Source: Pomphorhynchus laevis
Lineage: Eukaryota; Acanthocephala; Palaeacanthocephala; Echinorhynchida; Pomphorhynchidae
Length of the DNA stretch: 64,000 nucleotides
NCBI GenBank assembly: GCA_012934845.2
Contig: WNNJ02003047.1
Location: 45,285 to 109,284, forward strand
Direction of reading: 5' to 3'
Shown here: one piece after another, positions 33,568 through 43,479 of the stretch
Position numbering within the stretch: position 1 is the stretch's first letter
Layout: each line of letters opens with the position of its first letter
Notes under the pieces: model-generated
The model's database searches: none
Told to the model about the DNA's origin: nothing
What the model saw: the letters and a program-made list of their open reading frames with translations, nothing else
Program-made: the position numbers and the translations under genes

Positions 33568-33905
33568 GTTGTCAAAAACCGAAGTTCGATTACACGCAGA
33601 GCAGACTTCCTTACCACCCCTTGATGAGTTGATGGTTGCCGGCATCACTCATCGACAGCAATTAAGATTCCTGCTTAATAAAATTAGGATAATCCGGAAA
33701 GCAAGTTGTTAGTTTAAAGAGGTTATGCCAATGCTAAAACGTTAGCAAATTCTAGGAGATGCCTTTTAAATATATCACAAGGCAGCCAAAACGACTGATG
33801 GTAGTTCACCTTACTGATAAGTGCTGCCCGGCTACCATGAGCTCGTCTAGGATTGATAAGGAAGTCTGCTCTGCATGTAATCGAACTCCGGTTTTTGGCA
33901 AAAAC
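33568..33905. repeat. Inverted repeat with protein-like conservation
   Basis: 33568-33640 (plus) and 33830-33905 (minus) are about 70-bp inverted copies. Both encode a version of KTxVRLHAEQTSLxxLDELMVAG, and several differences fall at third codon positions. They are separated by about 190 bp. The family is not identified; it could be PLE-derived since a PLE fragment follows. Confidence 0.6.
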
Positions 33906-33964
33906 TACAATAATGAAATTGAAGCTTATTAGCTCCCGGAGCACAGTTTAACACAATCGGATTT

Positions 33965-33994
33965 CAAATGATATATATGTATATATATCATTTG
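33965..33994. repeat. 30-bp palindrome at the left edge of a PLE fragment
   Basis: CAAATGATATATAT, GT, ATATATATCATTTG: a perfect 14-bp stem with a 2-base centre. Confidence 0.9.
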
Positions 33995-34500
33995 TTTCTA
34001 AAATGAAAAGTTTGAGAACAAAATTATATTCCAGAATTGATGAACATCTCAACTGTATAACTGAAAACGTTGTATACGTAGCGACATGCCACGAATGCTC
34101 ATTACAATATGTAGGAGAAACAGGAAGAAGCCTAGCAAAAAGAATAACAACTAGACGGTATGACATAAATAAATACTATACTACATACGACGCGGCAGTA
34201 GAACATTGCCTCCAGCATGACAAACCTCATAAATGCCTTACATATACTCTCTTAAAATTTGGATTTAACGACATCAACGTAAGGAAAAAGTTTGAGCTCC
34301 AAACTATTGGACAAATGATGACAGATAAAATTCTGAATAGAAATCATATTTACAAATGGAAGAATTTTGAAATAAAACCAGCGTGAATTCTTTCGTGCAG
34401 CAGTGTGTCGATCTCTATATATAACTAGATTGGTGTATGCGTTTCTGCAACTCGAAAAAGCTACAGCGAAACGTTGTTAATAAAATTTTGCTTTATGATT
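33995..34500 (+). mobile_element. PLE-C fragment: GIY-YIG endonuclease and 3' terminus
   Basis: The frame 34003-34386 (127 aa) has NVVYVATCHECSLQYVGETG followed by RSLAKRI, the GIY-YIG nuclease of Penelope-like elements (VVY.I.C..C...YVGET.R.L..R). His/Cys residues resemble the PLE zinc-binding linker, and NVRKKFELQTIGQMMTDKIL gives the C-terminal helix region with its glutamate. The upstream RT domain is absent. Downstream GAAAAAGCTACAGCGAAACG (34454-34473) resembles the motif at PLE ends. Confidence 0.8.
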
Positions 34501-34574
34501 TACGTATATAAATTAGAAAACAGTTTACATTGACGGCCACTATACTTAACGTATGCGTTCATATATTAAATTTA

Positions 34575-34642
34575 TTAAATATAAACAGGCAAAACAGTTA
34601 TGGCACTTTATTTCAACGTTTCGGCTGAAAGCTTCTTCAGAA
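34575..34642 (-). mobile_element. Inverted PLE terminus with CTGAAGA..GAAACG motif
   Basis: On the minus strand, CTGAAGAAGCTTTCAGCC is followed by GAAACGTTG and AATAAAGTGCC, the classic PLE end motif. It faces the PLE-C fragment, so the two ends are in inverted orientation. Confidence 0.6.
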
Positions 34643-34697
34643 AAATTGTAAGTAGTTAGATATAATCAAGAACGTTTAAACTAGTCATATATATAAT

Positions 34698-34725
34698 TAG
34701 AACACGATATATATATCGTGTTCTA
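34698..34725. repeat. 28-bp perfect palindrome
   Basis: TAGAACACGATATA joined to its exact reverse complement. It lies about 60 bases beyond the inverted PLE terminus. Confidence 0.92.
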
Positions 34726-35110
34726 GCATATACTTATATATAATCAATTTTGATAGATCACACAACGTTATTACGCACTAATAATTATATATATATGATA
34801 ATTATCTATTTTCTATAAACTTATTTGTTACAAATAAGTTTTTTATTATGTCCGAATTTTGAATAGATCCTAAAAAATGATTGCTGCGAGACGATTGTCT
34901 TCGTAAGCGGTAATTAGCAGAAATAAAATTACTTTTATAAATTTTATTTTTAAACAGCATCTGCATCTGAGTATATTATTTGTTCTTTCAGATTGTTATC
35001 TTAAACTTTAAATAAAGCGGTCGTTTAATATATAGTAAACGCTGCGACATCTAGAAAAACCCTGTAAGAACATACTTCGACAATTGTTATTTTAAAATAA
35101 TACAGTTCGA

Positions 35111-35882
35111 ATGGCTGATATAAACATTCGAGTAATGTCGCTAAGTAACTCTGATCTTGATTTAGAAGGATATATAATGTTCCCTAGTCAATTCTCTGCT
35201 GTCTATTTCGGAGAGCATATTACGTTATGCGTTGTTTTGGAGTACTCTACAATTTCGATATCTCTTTCATCAGTTTTGCAGCTAATTGCAAATATAAAAT
35301 GTGACAATCTTATGAAAACAACCTATAATCTAGTCCCATATCAAATGCAAGAATTTTCAAGTAACGATGTGTCGTCTTCCTTTCCATATAATCGAAAAAC
35401 AAAGGTATATATCTTTAAATTTCAAATAAAAGACCTGGCTACTCACACGCTAACTTGTAACGCTGTTCAATACTTAAAGGACGATGTAGCATTGAATTTG
35501 CCTAGTTCGGTGTCTTCATCACATTCAACTAATGTTCAACCTATAAGCAGCAGATCAGTTCAAAAGACAAAGCAATTTCAATTTGAAGTGAATAAACCGT
35601 TTAACTGTACGCATTCGTGCATTACATTTAATGAAACCGGCAAATGTTTAATCTATGCCATTCTTCAAAACCTAACACTATTTGGTTGTGAAATGAATAA
35701 AGTCGTTTTTGAACCTAGCTTAACTGGTATTGAACTAAATTTGAAGAATTCAAAGTCTTTAATAGACAGTCAAAAAGAATCTCGAATGCTTCAACCCAAT
35801 CAGTGCTGTCAATATGTATTCAGCTTTGACATGGACATGAATGTTCTCAAGAATAATCGTATTTCAGATCTAGGAAGACTCT
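35111..35882 (+). CDS. TRAPPC13: TRAPPC13 exon 1
   Basis: Encodes residues 1-257, the N-terminal and middle beta-rich part of the DUF974/TRAPPC13 family. The open frame continues past the donor for 37 codons (WVYIARYFL...), which is intron read-through and not part of the protein. Confidence 0.87.
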
Positions 35883-38800
35883 GTATATGGGTTTATATAG
35901 CTAGATATTTCTTGACCTCGATTATGACCAGAAATCATCTAATATATATATTTATATTTATATATTTATATATATCGCTTATGGAAGCTTTCTATAAAAT
36001 CTAAAAGGAAATCAATACCCATTTATATCACATAAATTATATTTTTTAGCAAATAAAGTAATTAAATATTATAGTATATATAAATAATATTATATATAAA
36101 TATATATTTACATAATATATATTTATATATAAATATATATTAATATTATCTGTAAATTAAATATTATAATATATTATATATTACTATAATGTATAAATTA
36201 CTATAATATTTTCTGATGAGAGCATCAGCTATTGAAATATTGAACTAAACCTTTTTATCAAATAAATTGTCGTTTCTTTGGTTCCAATCCATAAATAATT
36301 ATAGTAATATATTAAATACCATTAAATAATATTTAATAATTCGATAATTATATTATTAGATGTATCTTACTATAGTGAGATACATTTGATATAGAGTAGC
36401 CTATTTTAGTTTTTGGTAACAGTTATATTTGTACTAACTTTAGAATTTTTCCAAGTTTATTTTTCTGTATTTTTTAGTGCTCTGTCGAAATTTGCCTTTT
36501 AATTATAAAAATAGCGAGATCAATTTTTTTAAATTAAGCACTTAAAAAATACTTTTTGCAATTGCATCGTAAGTAATCGACGTGGCCGAGAGTATGCAGT
36601 GGGCATAATGATAATTCATTATAATTACATTAACATTGAACTTATGATAATAGTATTAATATTTTATGTTCAATAATATAAATAAATTATAATAAAAAAA
36701 GTTATTCTCTCTTCAGCACAAAAGAAATGTTCAATTCATTTGGGCTGAAAAGATCAATTTTAATAATAAATACTAAATCTACAATCTTCTGTTATTTCAA
36801 ATATATATTATTATAGGAACGAAGAAGAAGAAAAAATATCCTTTATTTGATTAAAATTCTATATTTCGATAGCTTCTGCTATCATCAGGATTACAAAAAT
36901 ATGTTCCACAATTTGTTTCCCCCGTGTTTCCAACATTTATACAAAAATACACGCATTGATGTACCCCGCATTTCTACTTAAAAGAAAAAGAAAATACCGA
37001 GAAACAAAACAATCATACACTACAATTTTACACACATTTTAAAACAAACAAAAAGAAAAAAAAACAGAATCATAAAACAAAATAAAATTAAAATCATAAA
37101 ATAAGTGACAAAAAATACGAATTTAATAATAAAAATAATGTAAAAGTTGGGTAATAAATTATAATTTAATCTAAACCAAAACAAAATAATAATACAATTA
37201 GAAAAAACAAACGAATTGAACAAATTAAAATAATGTAATATTGGAATAATTAATTATAATTTAATTTAAGGTTGTAATCGGATTTATTATTACGTTTTTA
37301 ATTATTAATATTATTTATTATTAATGTTTTGAACAAAACTAGCATTAGTGTTAAAAAAGAATTTGATGAAGAGGGTATGGTCGTATCCAAAGCTGATAAA
37401 CAGAACAAGTTTGTTGTTTTGTATAAGGAAGAATATACGCGAATGGGTCTCATTACTAAATTGCCATAAAAATTGCCTTTCAAAAAATGCTAAATCAGGA
37501 TTTTTATACTTATTGTTGAAAACTCACAAAGTTCAACAGTGCAAGACCGAATGTAGCTTCATATTCTGCTTTTTCTTATAAAATTTCAAAGTTTAGTGCT
37601 ATCACTTTACGATTTCATACATCTGATAGTCATTTCTCATACATTAAAGATGAACCTCATTTTTCTAGTTTAATCCGTGGACATAACGCTCTCAAACATT
37701 CATTGTTTACAGCTGACATCACGTCCCTCTACACTAACGTTTCGCTCTCTGATGCTAAAAACATTGCAGATGATATATTAGCTCTTAACCCACCTTGTGA
37801 TATTCTTCTTAATCATGAATATTGGCATACTCTCTTCACAATGTGTACCAGTCGTTGTAATTTTATTTTTGAATCTGTAATGTGGGATCAGATCGATGGA
37901 TTGGCAATGGGCAACCCTCTTGCTCCTGTATTGTCCGAGTTATACATGAGGAATTGGGAAAATTCTTTTGTCAATAGTATTGATTGAGTTGTCAGGTGGT
38001 TTCGTTATGTTGACGATGTTTTTTTGGTTGCTCAGAATTGCGTTACACATGATTTCCTTACCCATACGCTAAATTCTAAGGATTCTCGAATTCAATGGTG
38101 CGTTTCTTCTGAATCAAATGTGGGTATACCTTTTATCGATGTCTTGGTTAAGCAGGTTAATTCTTCTGTACTTCAAACATGTGTTTATCAAAAATTTGGT
38201 ACAGGGTCAGATATTGTTTCTTGGACTTCAAACGTTCCAACTAATTGGCTGATTTCCGCTGCTACGTCACATTACTTACGTTGCAGGCTTATCTGTTCTA
38301 ACTATCACTTAATTTGTGAAAGAGAAAAGGCTATCACACATAATTTACAAAAAGGTGGTTTTCCGCTTTGGACTATTAAGAAAGCTAAATTTAAATCGTA
38401 AGCGCATAAAAATAAAGTTTTTGGTCCTAAAAAAGAATATATCATATAGGAATACCTTTTGTTAGTAACAAGTGGAATTCAGTATTTTCTAAGTTTATTA
38501 ACAATAACATAAAGCATAGTTGTATTAACCAAGTGCACATTTTTATCAAAAAATTACCTAAACTTCACAACATTTTTAAGCGTAAACCAGATTTTAACAA
38601 AGATGCCATTGTTTATAAAATACCCTGTAAAGAATGTGATCAGGTATATGTTGGTCAAACGGGTCAAGGTTTGGTTAACAACATAATTATAATGTACGTA
38701 AAGGGACCAATTCTAGTGATGTTGCTCAGCATTTTGTGAGTTTGAATCATTCCGTTGATTTTGAAAATGCATATATTTTATCATTTAAAAGTAACTTGTT

Positions 38801-40983
38801 ATCTCGTATTATTGAAGAAGCGTATTTTATTAAAAAGAACCTAATTTAATGCTTAATAATGAATCCGATTACAATCTTAAATTAAATTATAATTAATTAT
38901 TCCAATATTACATTATTTTAATTTGTTCAATTCGTTTGTTTTTTCTAATTGTATTATTATTTTGTTTTGGTTTAGATTAAATTATAATTCATTATTCTAC
39001 TTTTAAATTATTTTTATTATTAAATTCGTATTTTTTGTCACTTATTTTTTGATTTTAATTTTATTTTGTTTTATGATTCTGTTTTTTTTTCTTTTTGTTT
39101 GTTTTAAAATGTGTGTAAAATTTTAGTGTATGATTGTTTTGTTTCTCGGTATTTTCTTTTTCTTTTAAGTAGAAATGAGGGGTAATCAATGCTTGTATTT
39201 TTGTATAAATGTTGGAAACACGGGGGAAACAAATTGTGAAACATTTTTTTGTAATCCTGATGATGATAGCAGGAGCTATCGAAATATAAAACTTGTTTTC
39301 AAATAAAGGATATTTTCTTCTTCGTTCCTATAATAATATATATCAATTTTAATGTAAATGATTTTGGTTCATACGTTGTAAACGTCTTAAAGAATGCGAA
39401 CATACAATCTAAAGTACTATTGATCTCGTTGATAGATCTTGCGTCAAACATTCGCCAAAAATCGAAAAACTCATCAGTAACTGTGCACTAATGTGGGTGT
39501 ATCAACTACCTCATCAAATTTAAACCTATTAATCAAGGTGTTTAATCCTTACAGTTTCCCTTTGATTTTACTGAATGACTGAAATCAAATATTGTTTGTA
39601 TATGAATTGTAAATGAATTGAAAAATCTTAATATACAACTTAAAATGAAATTCACTTCTTAAGAATATTTATAAATTTCTATACATTTGAGAATTAAGAA
39701 AATCGAGAACAAAATTAGCCTTAACAGTCAAAATTATATTCCAAATCAAAAAGCATATTGATTTGAAAAAAGCTATTTTTAGTGCCTGCGCACAGTTTTG
39801 TTTCTCCTGATTCATATGTAAAAGTGCTCTATCATGAATAATTCTACTTATATGATGTCTGATTAATACAACATCTAACTGTCGGCAGTATTTAGCCCTC
39901 GTAAATTGATCAAAAGCTGACCCATCCAAAAATATTTTTTCTTATCGCTATCAACCATACTAGATAACCTTACAAAGAGAATATAAAATTATATAATTAT
40001 ATATAATTATATATTATATAATTATATATAATTATATGTCAATTAAGGTAAGAAAGACAATCATATTAAAAGCGTGTTTCCTTTGACGAATTAAGTTGTG
40101 ATTTTTATCATTGCTATCGAATCGCTGCTATTTCATTAGTATACATTAGTTACAAGTTTAAAAATGCCAAATTGTGATTTTGTGTTTTTAATCCTCACAG
40201 CTTGTACGAATTTGTACAACTTTTAAAGATAATTTTAAATTATCTTTAAAATAACCAACTGCAAATCAGCACTATAAATGATCAGAAATATATTTGGAAA
40301 ATAAAAGGATAAAAACATTTTTTTAATTGAATAGACAGAGTGCAAATAATATGTAATATATTTTAATCATATATTTATATGACCCTTCTTTTAACAATTT
40401 AAATCACTTCCTGCATTTAAATGATACCATTAACTGTACATTGAAGCCGACATTACTAGTTTTATATTGAAACTTAAACTAAAAACGGTTACGCCTTCTT
40501 GTTAGTTAAACTTTTATAAAATAGCAATTTATACATTGAACGGTGGACAAGATATATTTTTAGCAATAAGCCCGAATATACTGGACTACCAGATTTGGTA
40601 ATCGTGGTCACATAAATACAGTACCTGTGAATATTAAACTATTCGAGCACCCAATTTCAGTGGAAATAAGAGAAATACCCGTTGGGCAAGTAGCTAAATG
40701 TCAGGAAATAACTATTTTAGTGACAAACTGTTCACTGCTAACTTTAAATCCACGGACTGTTGATCTTCAAGTGTCTTTTGCTAATAGCAACAATGCACTA
40801 TTCTGGTCTGGGTTAAGTAATGCCAAGGTTGGAATCCTTCAAGCAGGTGAAAACGTTAAGCTAAAGATGGAATTGATACCATTACGTACAGGACTTCACT
40901 CACTAGGAAGGTTGAGTTTTCTAGACGTAATTTCAAACGATTTATACACATTCTCCGATCTTGGATATGTGATGATATGTTAA
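35111..40983 (+). CDS. TRAPPC13: TRAPP complex subunit 13, two exons, complete
   Basis: Subunit of the TRAPP tethering/Rab-activating complex acting in ER-Golgi and autophagic membrane traffic. Exon 1 is 35111-35882 (257 codons plus 1 base) and exon 2 is 40571-40983. The donor CT|GTATAT and acceptor AATAAG|CC join in phase to give GRL-S-RIYW. The 394-aa product compares with about 417 in human. Matching segments in order: IRVMSLS (KVMRLT), MFPSQFSAVYFGE (LPQNFGNIFLGE), THTLTCNAVQY (THILVCAVSY), NKVVFEPSL (EKVSLEPSI), LQPNQCCQYVF (LQPMDTRQYLY), TRFGNRG (TNLGERG), ISVEIREIPVGQVAK (LSLEAIPDTVNLEE), LVTNCS (KITNCS), ALFWSGLS (SIHWCGIS), LRTGLHSLGRLSFLD (VQGLQSISGLRLTD). The start ATG is the first in frame. 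Divergence is high but all blocks are in order. The 4688-nt intron contains a PLE in the same orientation. The gene lies downstream of AP3M on the same strand. Confidence 0.87.
36005..36800. other. 5' part of TRAPPC13 intron, AT-rich
   Basis: Long TA-rich runs (36060-36180), a PLE-end-like motif at 36213-36245 and a 26-bp near-palindrome (ATGTATCTTACTA / TAGTGAGATACAT, one mismatch) at about 36360-36385. No coding sequence. Confidence 0.6.
36213..36300 (+). repeat. Solo PLE terminus-like motif
   Basis: CTGATGAGAGCATCAGCTAT followed by TGAAATATTGAAC, then a short AT-rich tail ending TTTCTTTGGTTCC. Similar in order to the PLE end at 39257-39335. Confidence 0.45.
36802..37290 (-). repeat. Left inverted arm of PLE-A
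   Basis: Reverse-complement copy of 38862-39342, about 480 bp with only scattered differences by eye. It carries the CTGAT..GATAGC..GCTATC-GAAATAT motif on the minus strand at 36862-36888. Confidence 0.9.
38533..38848 (+). pseudogene. GIY-YIG endonuclease domain of PLE-A
   Basis: Around 38605-38680 it has AIVYKIPCKECDQVYVGQTG. Downstream frames give SLNHSVDFENAYILSF and LLSRIIEEAYFIKKN, matching the H...F..A..L......R...EA..I pattern with the conserved Glu of PLE nucleases. Confidence 0.8.
38862..39342 (+). repeat. Right inverted arm (3' terminus) of PLE-A
   Basis: Follows the GIY-YIG region. The motif CTGATGATGATAGCAGGAGC, TATCGAAATATAAAAC lies at 39257-39292, then AAATAAAGG and a CTTCTTCGTTCC end. 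Confidence 0.9.
39346..40570. other. 3' part of TRAPPC13 intron
   Basis: AT-rich, with a TATAAT/ATTATA run at 39985-40040. A minus-strand 86-aa frame (39669-39929) has no recognised family. The acceptor at 40570 is preceded by TTTTTAGCAATAAG. Confidence 0.5.
40571..40983 (+). CDS. TRAPPC13: TRAPPC13 exon 2
   Basis: Encodes residues 258-394. It begins after AATAAG at 40570 and stops at TAA 40981-40983. It holds the conserved C-terminal block ISVEIREIP...ITILVTNCS...FWSGLS...GLHSLGRLSF. Confidence 0.88.
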
Positions 40984-41366
40984 CTTTTTTTGCTGATGCT
41001 AGTTGATTTTATAATATCACATGATTGTATCACCAATATTTTTAAATACGTTTTTAACTTGTATTACTTCAAATGAATAAACTAATTTGCTTTTAGTATC
41101 CGACTTTACCGTTAATTTTGTCTCGGAAAATGTTCTCATCTTCATACATATTGCATATTTCGTACAAACCACAGTTGAATTCAATTGATAATAAAAATAA
41201 TCAGATATTTCTTTAATTACACAAAGGGAGTATAAACATTATAAATACATACACTGAAAATATTTTTTAGTTATTAGAAAATTATTTAATTTATTTAAAT
41301 AATTTATTTAACTAAGCAATCAATGTTACAGAAAAAAAATTTATAGTTTGTGATATTTCAGTATCG
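40984..41366 (+). other. TRAPPC13 3' flank
   Basis: AT-rich sequence after the stop codon, with several AATAAA-like hexamers (near 41073 and 41190). A polyadenylation site here is likely but cannot be pinned down. Confidence 0.4.
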
Positions 41367-41680
41367 TTAAGTTGGAAGGTTTCTGTCTCGAGCGACCTCT
41401 AACAGGCACGCTGCATTTCCCCGCTGCACTGCACAGCTTAAACGCTGCAAGAGAAAATTGGCAGCTCTCCGATCATCTGTTGCCACCACCAACATATTGC
41501 CCAGTTTTGTCAAAAAATTCGAAGTTATCGGCCCAGCAGCACCAATTGTGTCAATCGCCAACGGCACAAATTTATATTGCGATTCGTCAATACATGTATA
41601 TTTAGCCTTATTTCGATCCTCCGCCAATCTAGCAACTTCTTCGGCCCCAGAGATCGCACTAGGCAAATGACTGGAAGCAA
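41367..41680 (-). pseudogene. C-terminal fragment of an RT-encoding repeat protein
   Basis: 99-aa minus-strand frame: EEVARLAEDRNKAKYTCID, YKFVPLAIDTIGAAGPITSN, RRAANFLLQRLSCAVQRGNA. The pattern FxPxAxETxG ... D.R......QRLS.A.QRGNA is the recognisable C-terminus of widely dispersed metazoan RT-containing repeat proteins. It resembles the role of the element X C-terminus but is a different sequence. No RT is nearby on this strand. Confidence 0.55.
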
Positions 41681-42157
41681 TAATAATTTATTTAAATAAA
41701 TTATTATTTAAGTAACTCTCCAACTCTCTCAAAACTACTCTTTAACCTCTCCAATGTATTGTAAACTCAGCAGTTCACGTTCTTTTACATCTTCACAGTT
41801 TTGACAACATATCTCAACATATTTTAAATCTTTCCTGGCATCCCACAATTAGCCATCGTTTCTAGTTTCGTTTGATTATCATGACCCACCGTGTACTCAT
41901 CGAAATTTTCCTTTATACTTACATCTTCTATATCTCAATGAATCTCGTCATATTTATTTATCCTTAAGATCATCTCATTCCCTTCTCTTCTGCACTCCAA
42001 ATTATTCGACAAATTACCTCATCCGTTCCTTTCCTGTTGTTGCTCCTTTTCTTGGAATTCGCTTCCTTCGTACATCCGCTCGACTTCCTTGTTCATACTA
42101 TTCAAAATTCGTTTGCGGGATTATTTTTTATCAGTTTGATCATTTTTTTGTCATTTT
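41681..42157 (-). other. Acidic ORF-like remnant, unidentified
   Basis: Minus-strand frames between about 42110 and 41800 read NKEVERMYEGSEFQEKEQQQ, CRREGNEMILRINKYDEIH and ENFDEYTVGHDNQTKLETMA with a few stops. They look coding in composition but no family is recognised. Confidence 0.25.
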
Positions 42158-42225
42158 TAGTGGGCTTGTAAGCGCACCGTTGACACGCATTTGCCACTTA
42201 AAATAAATTTCTCTTTTTAAATAAT
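42158..42225 (+). repeat. Dispersed repeat end, copy 2 of 2
   Basis: TTAGTGGGCTTGTAAGCGCA ... ACACGCATTTGCCACT followed by AAAATAAATTTCTC; partner of 5552-5625. Confidence 0.55.
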
Positions 42226-42409
42226 TTTCTAGTTATTTCTAATTATTATACAAGTTATTTTAAATAATTACGAAGACAGCCATAAAATTACACTAAATAA
42301 AAAAATCAAACTATGCATAACAAGTCAAATAACATGTGAGAGTAACAAGTCTACTGAGCCGCATGAAACTGCGGCCCAATAAAGAAAAATAGGTAAAAGT
42401 ATATATCAC

Positions 42410-42640
42410 TGATGTAACTGAGATATATCGATGACATTTTCTTCGTTTAAACAAGGCTGGGAATTTGCTCAACGAGTTCCTTTAAACTATAATTATCCAC
42501 TAACATTTCTTGATGCGGAGTTATACAGATATATACAAGTGCCATTTGACAAACTAAACTCTATCGAAAATTTGGTGGACCAAGAGCAATATTACATACT
42601 AGCATCTGTTTCGAAATGTAAAATAAATTAATTTATAAGG
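42410..42640 (+). pseudogene. PLE-D RT fragment (YIDD region)
   Basis: RYIDDIFFV at about 42420, then in the next frame VPLNYNYPLTFLDAELYRYI (FLD motif after the catalytic box, as in PLEs). Short and broken. Confidence 0.5.
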
Positions 42641-42879
42641 ATTAATTAATTTATTAATTAATTTAAATAATTGATTTATCTTTATACGATATTAATTTAT
42701 ACGGATAAGATAATTATGTTTCGACAAATTATAGTTTAATAGTTGCAAGGGAAATTATTTAATGTATTTATAAACCGAGGATATCCCAGAAAGAACATTT
42801 AACGGCAATTGAAAGTAGTAGCAAATATAAAACGAGATGAATTACTAATAAAAACATGAAACCTTTTACGCTCCATTTA

Positions 42880-43440
42880 CATTTCATCTCACACTGCTGA
42901 GATTACGGAAGCGTGTTGACTTTGTTTATAGATCACTCAATGAACAAATTCAAAGCAAGATGAAAAACATCCCTGGATTACCTTTAGAAATCACCAGACT
43001 CTTAAACGAATGCTGATGTTTTCGAAATGAAAAGAATCGAGATGTTTCATTAATCCATGCAGTGAAAAGTGACACATGATAGCCTAGTAGCTCCAGTGAT
43101 TGCTGGATTACGTATGACCCACGTCGAAGAAAATGTATTGCGCATGCATGAGTATGTGCAATACTCAAGTGTTGTGGCGACACACTGATGATATTTTTGT
43201 GATTTGGCAACCCATCAAGGAAGAGTTATTGTTATTCATATCTGCTTTAAATGCTGTTAGTGAAGTCAAATTTGTTTGCTGACAAGAAAAATTACTGTCG
43301 TTTCTGCAAGTGACTGTTCACAATCAATTTATAATAAGAACGATTTTCTTAATAAAAAGCATACAGAATAAATAATTCTAAATAAGTTAACACAAAACAT
43401 AGCTAGATGTAATTATTAAATCATTCAACACTTCCAGTCT
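42880..43440 (+). pseudogene. PLE RT fragment, second family
   Basis: Frames give NEQIQSKMKNIPGLPLEITR, then after a degraded stretch WRHTDDIFVIWQPIKEELLL, FISALNAVSEVKFV and KLLSFLQVTVHNQF. They match the (R)Y/HxDDxFVIW...K..L..FL..LN...I.F..E....LPFLDV pattern of Penelope/Poseidon-type RTs. Confidence 0.65.
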
Positions 43441-43479
43441 TCAGTTAGCCAGCAAATTAGTGGGATCAGGTACACACCA

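Larger units (their letters stand above)
36802..39345 (+). mobile_element. PLE-A in the TRAPPC13 intron, flanked by long inverted repeats
   Basis: Body 37330-38850 in several frames: KADKQNKFVVLYKEEY (VxxKADKG..VV), TADITSLYTNVSLSDAKNI (RT motif A), IDGLAMGNPLAPVLSELYM (motif B, GxxMGxPLAPxxxxLY), FRYVDDVFLV (YVDD box), GIPFIDVLV, then the GIY-YIG nuclease IVYKIPCKECDQVYVGQTGQ. It is Penelope-like, with the nuclease after the RT. The ORF is broken in a few places and truncated at its N-terminus. Arms of about 480 bp (36802-37290 and 38862-39342) are inverted copies of one terminus, the inverted pseudo-LTR layout known for PLEs. It is co-oriented with the host gene. Confidence 0.88.

Noticed and set aside
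35883-36004. Continuation of the TRAPPC13 exon 1 frame (WVYIARYFL...)
   Set aside because: It is intron sequence after a good GTATAT donor. The family alignment resumes exactly at the 40571 acceptor in the matching phase.
37020-37223. 67-aa hydrophobic minus-strand ORF
   Set aside because: Low-complexity Phe/Ile/Leu reading of the AT-rich left arm of PLE-A.
39669-39929. 86-aa minus-strand ORF in the TRAPPC13 intron
   Set aside because: No recognisable family, antisense to the gene, and no acceptor or donor in convincing positions.
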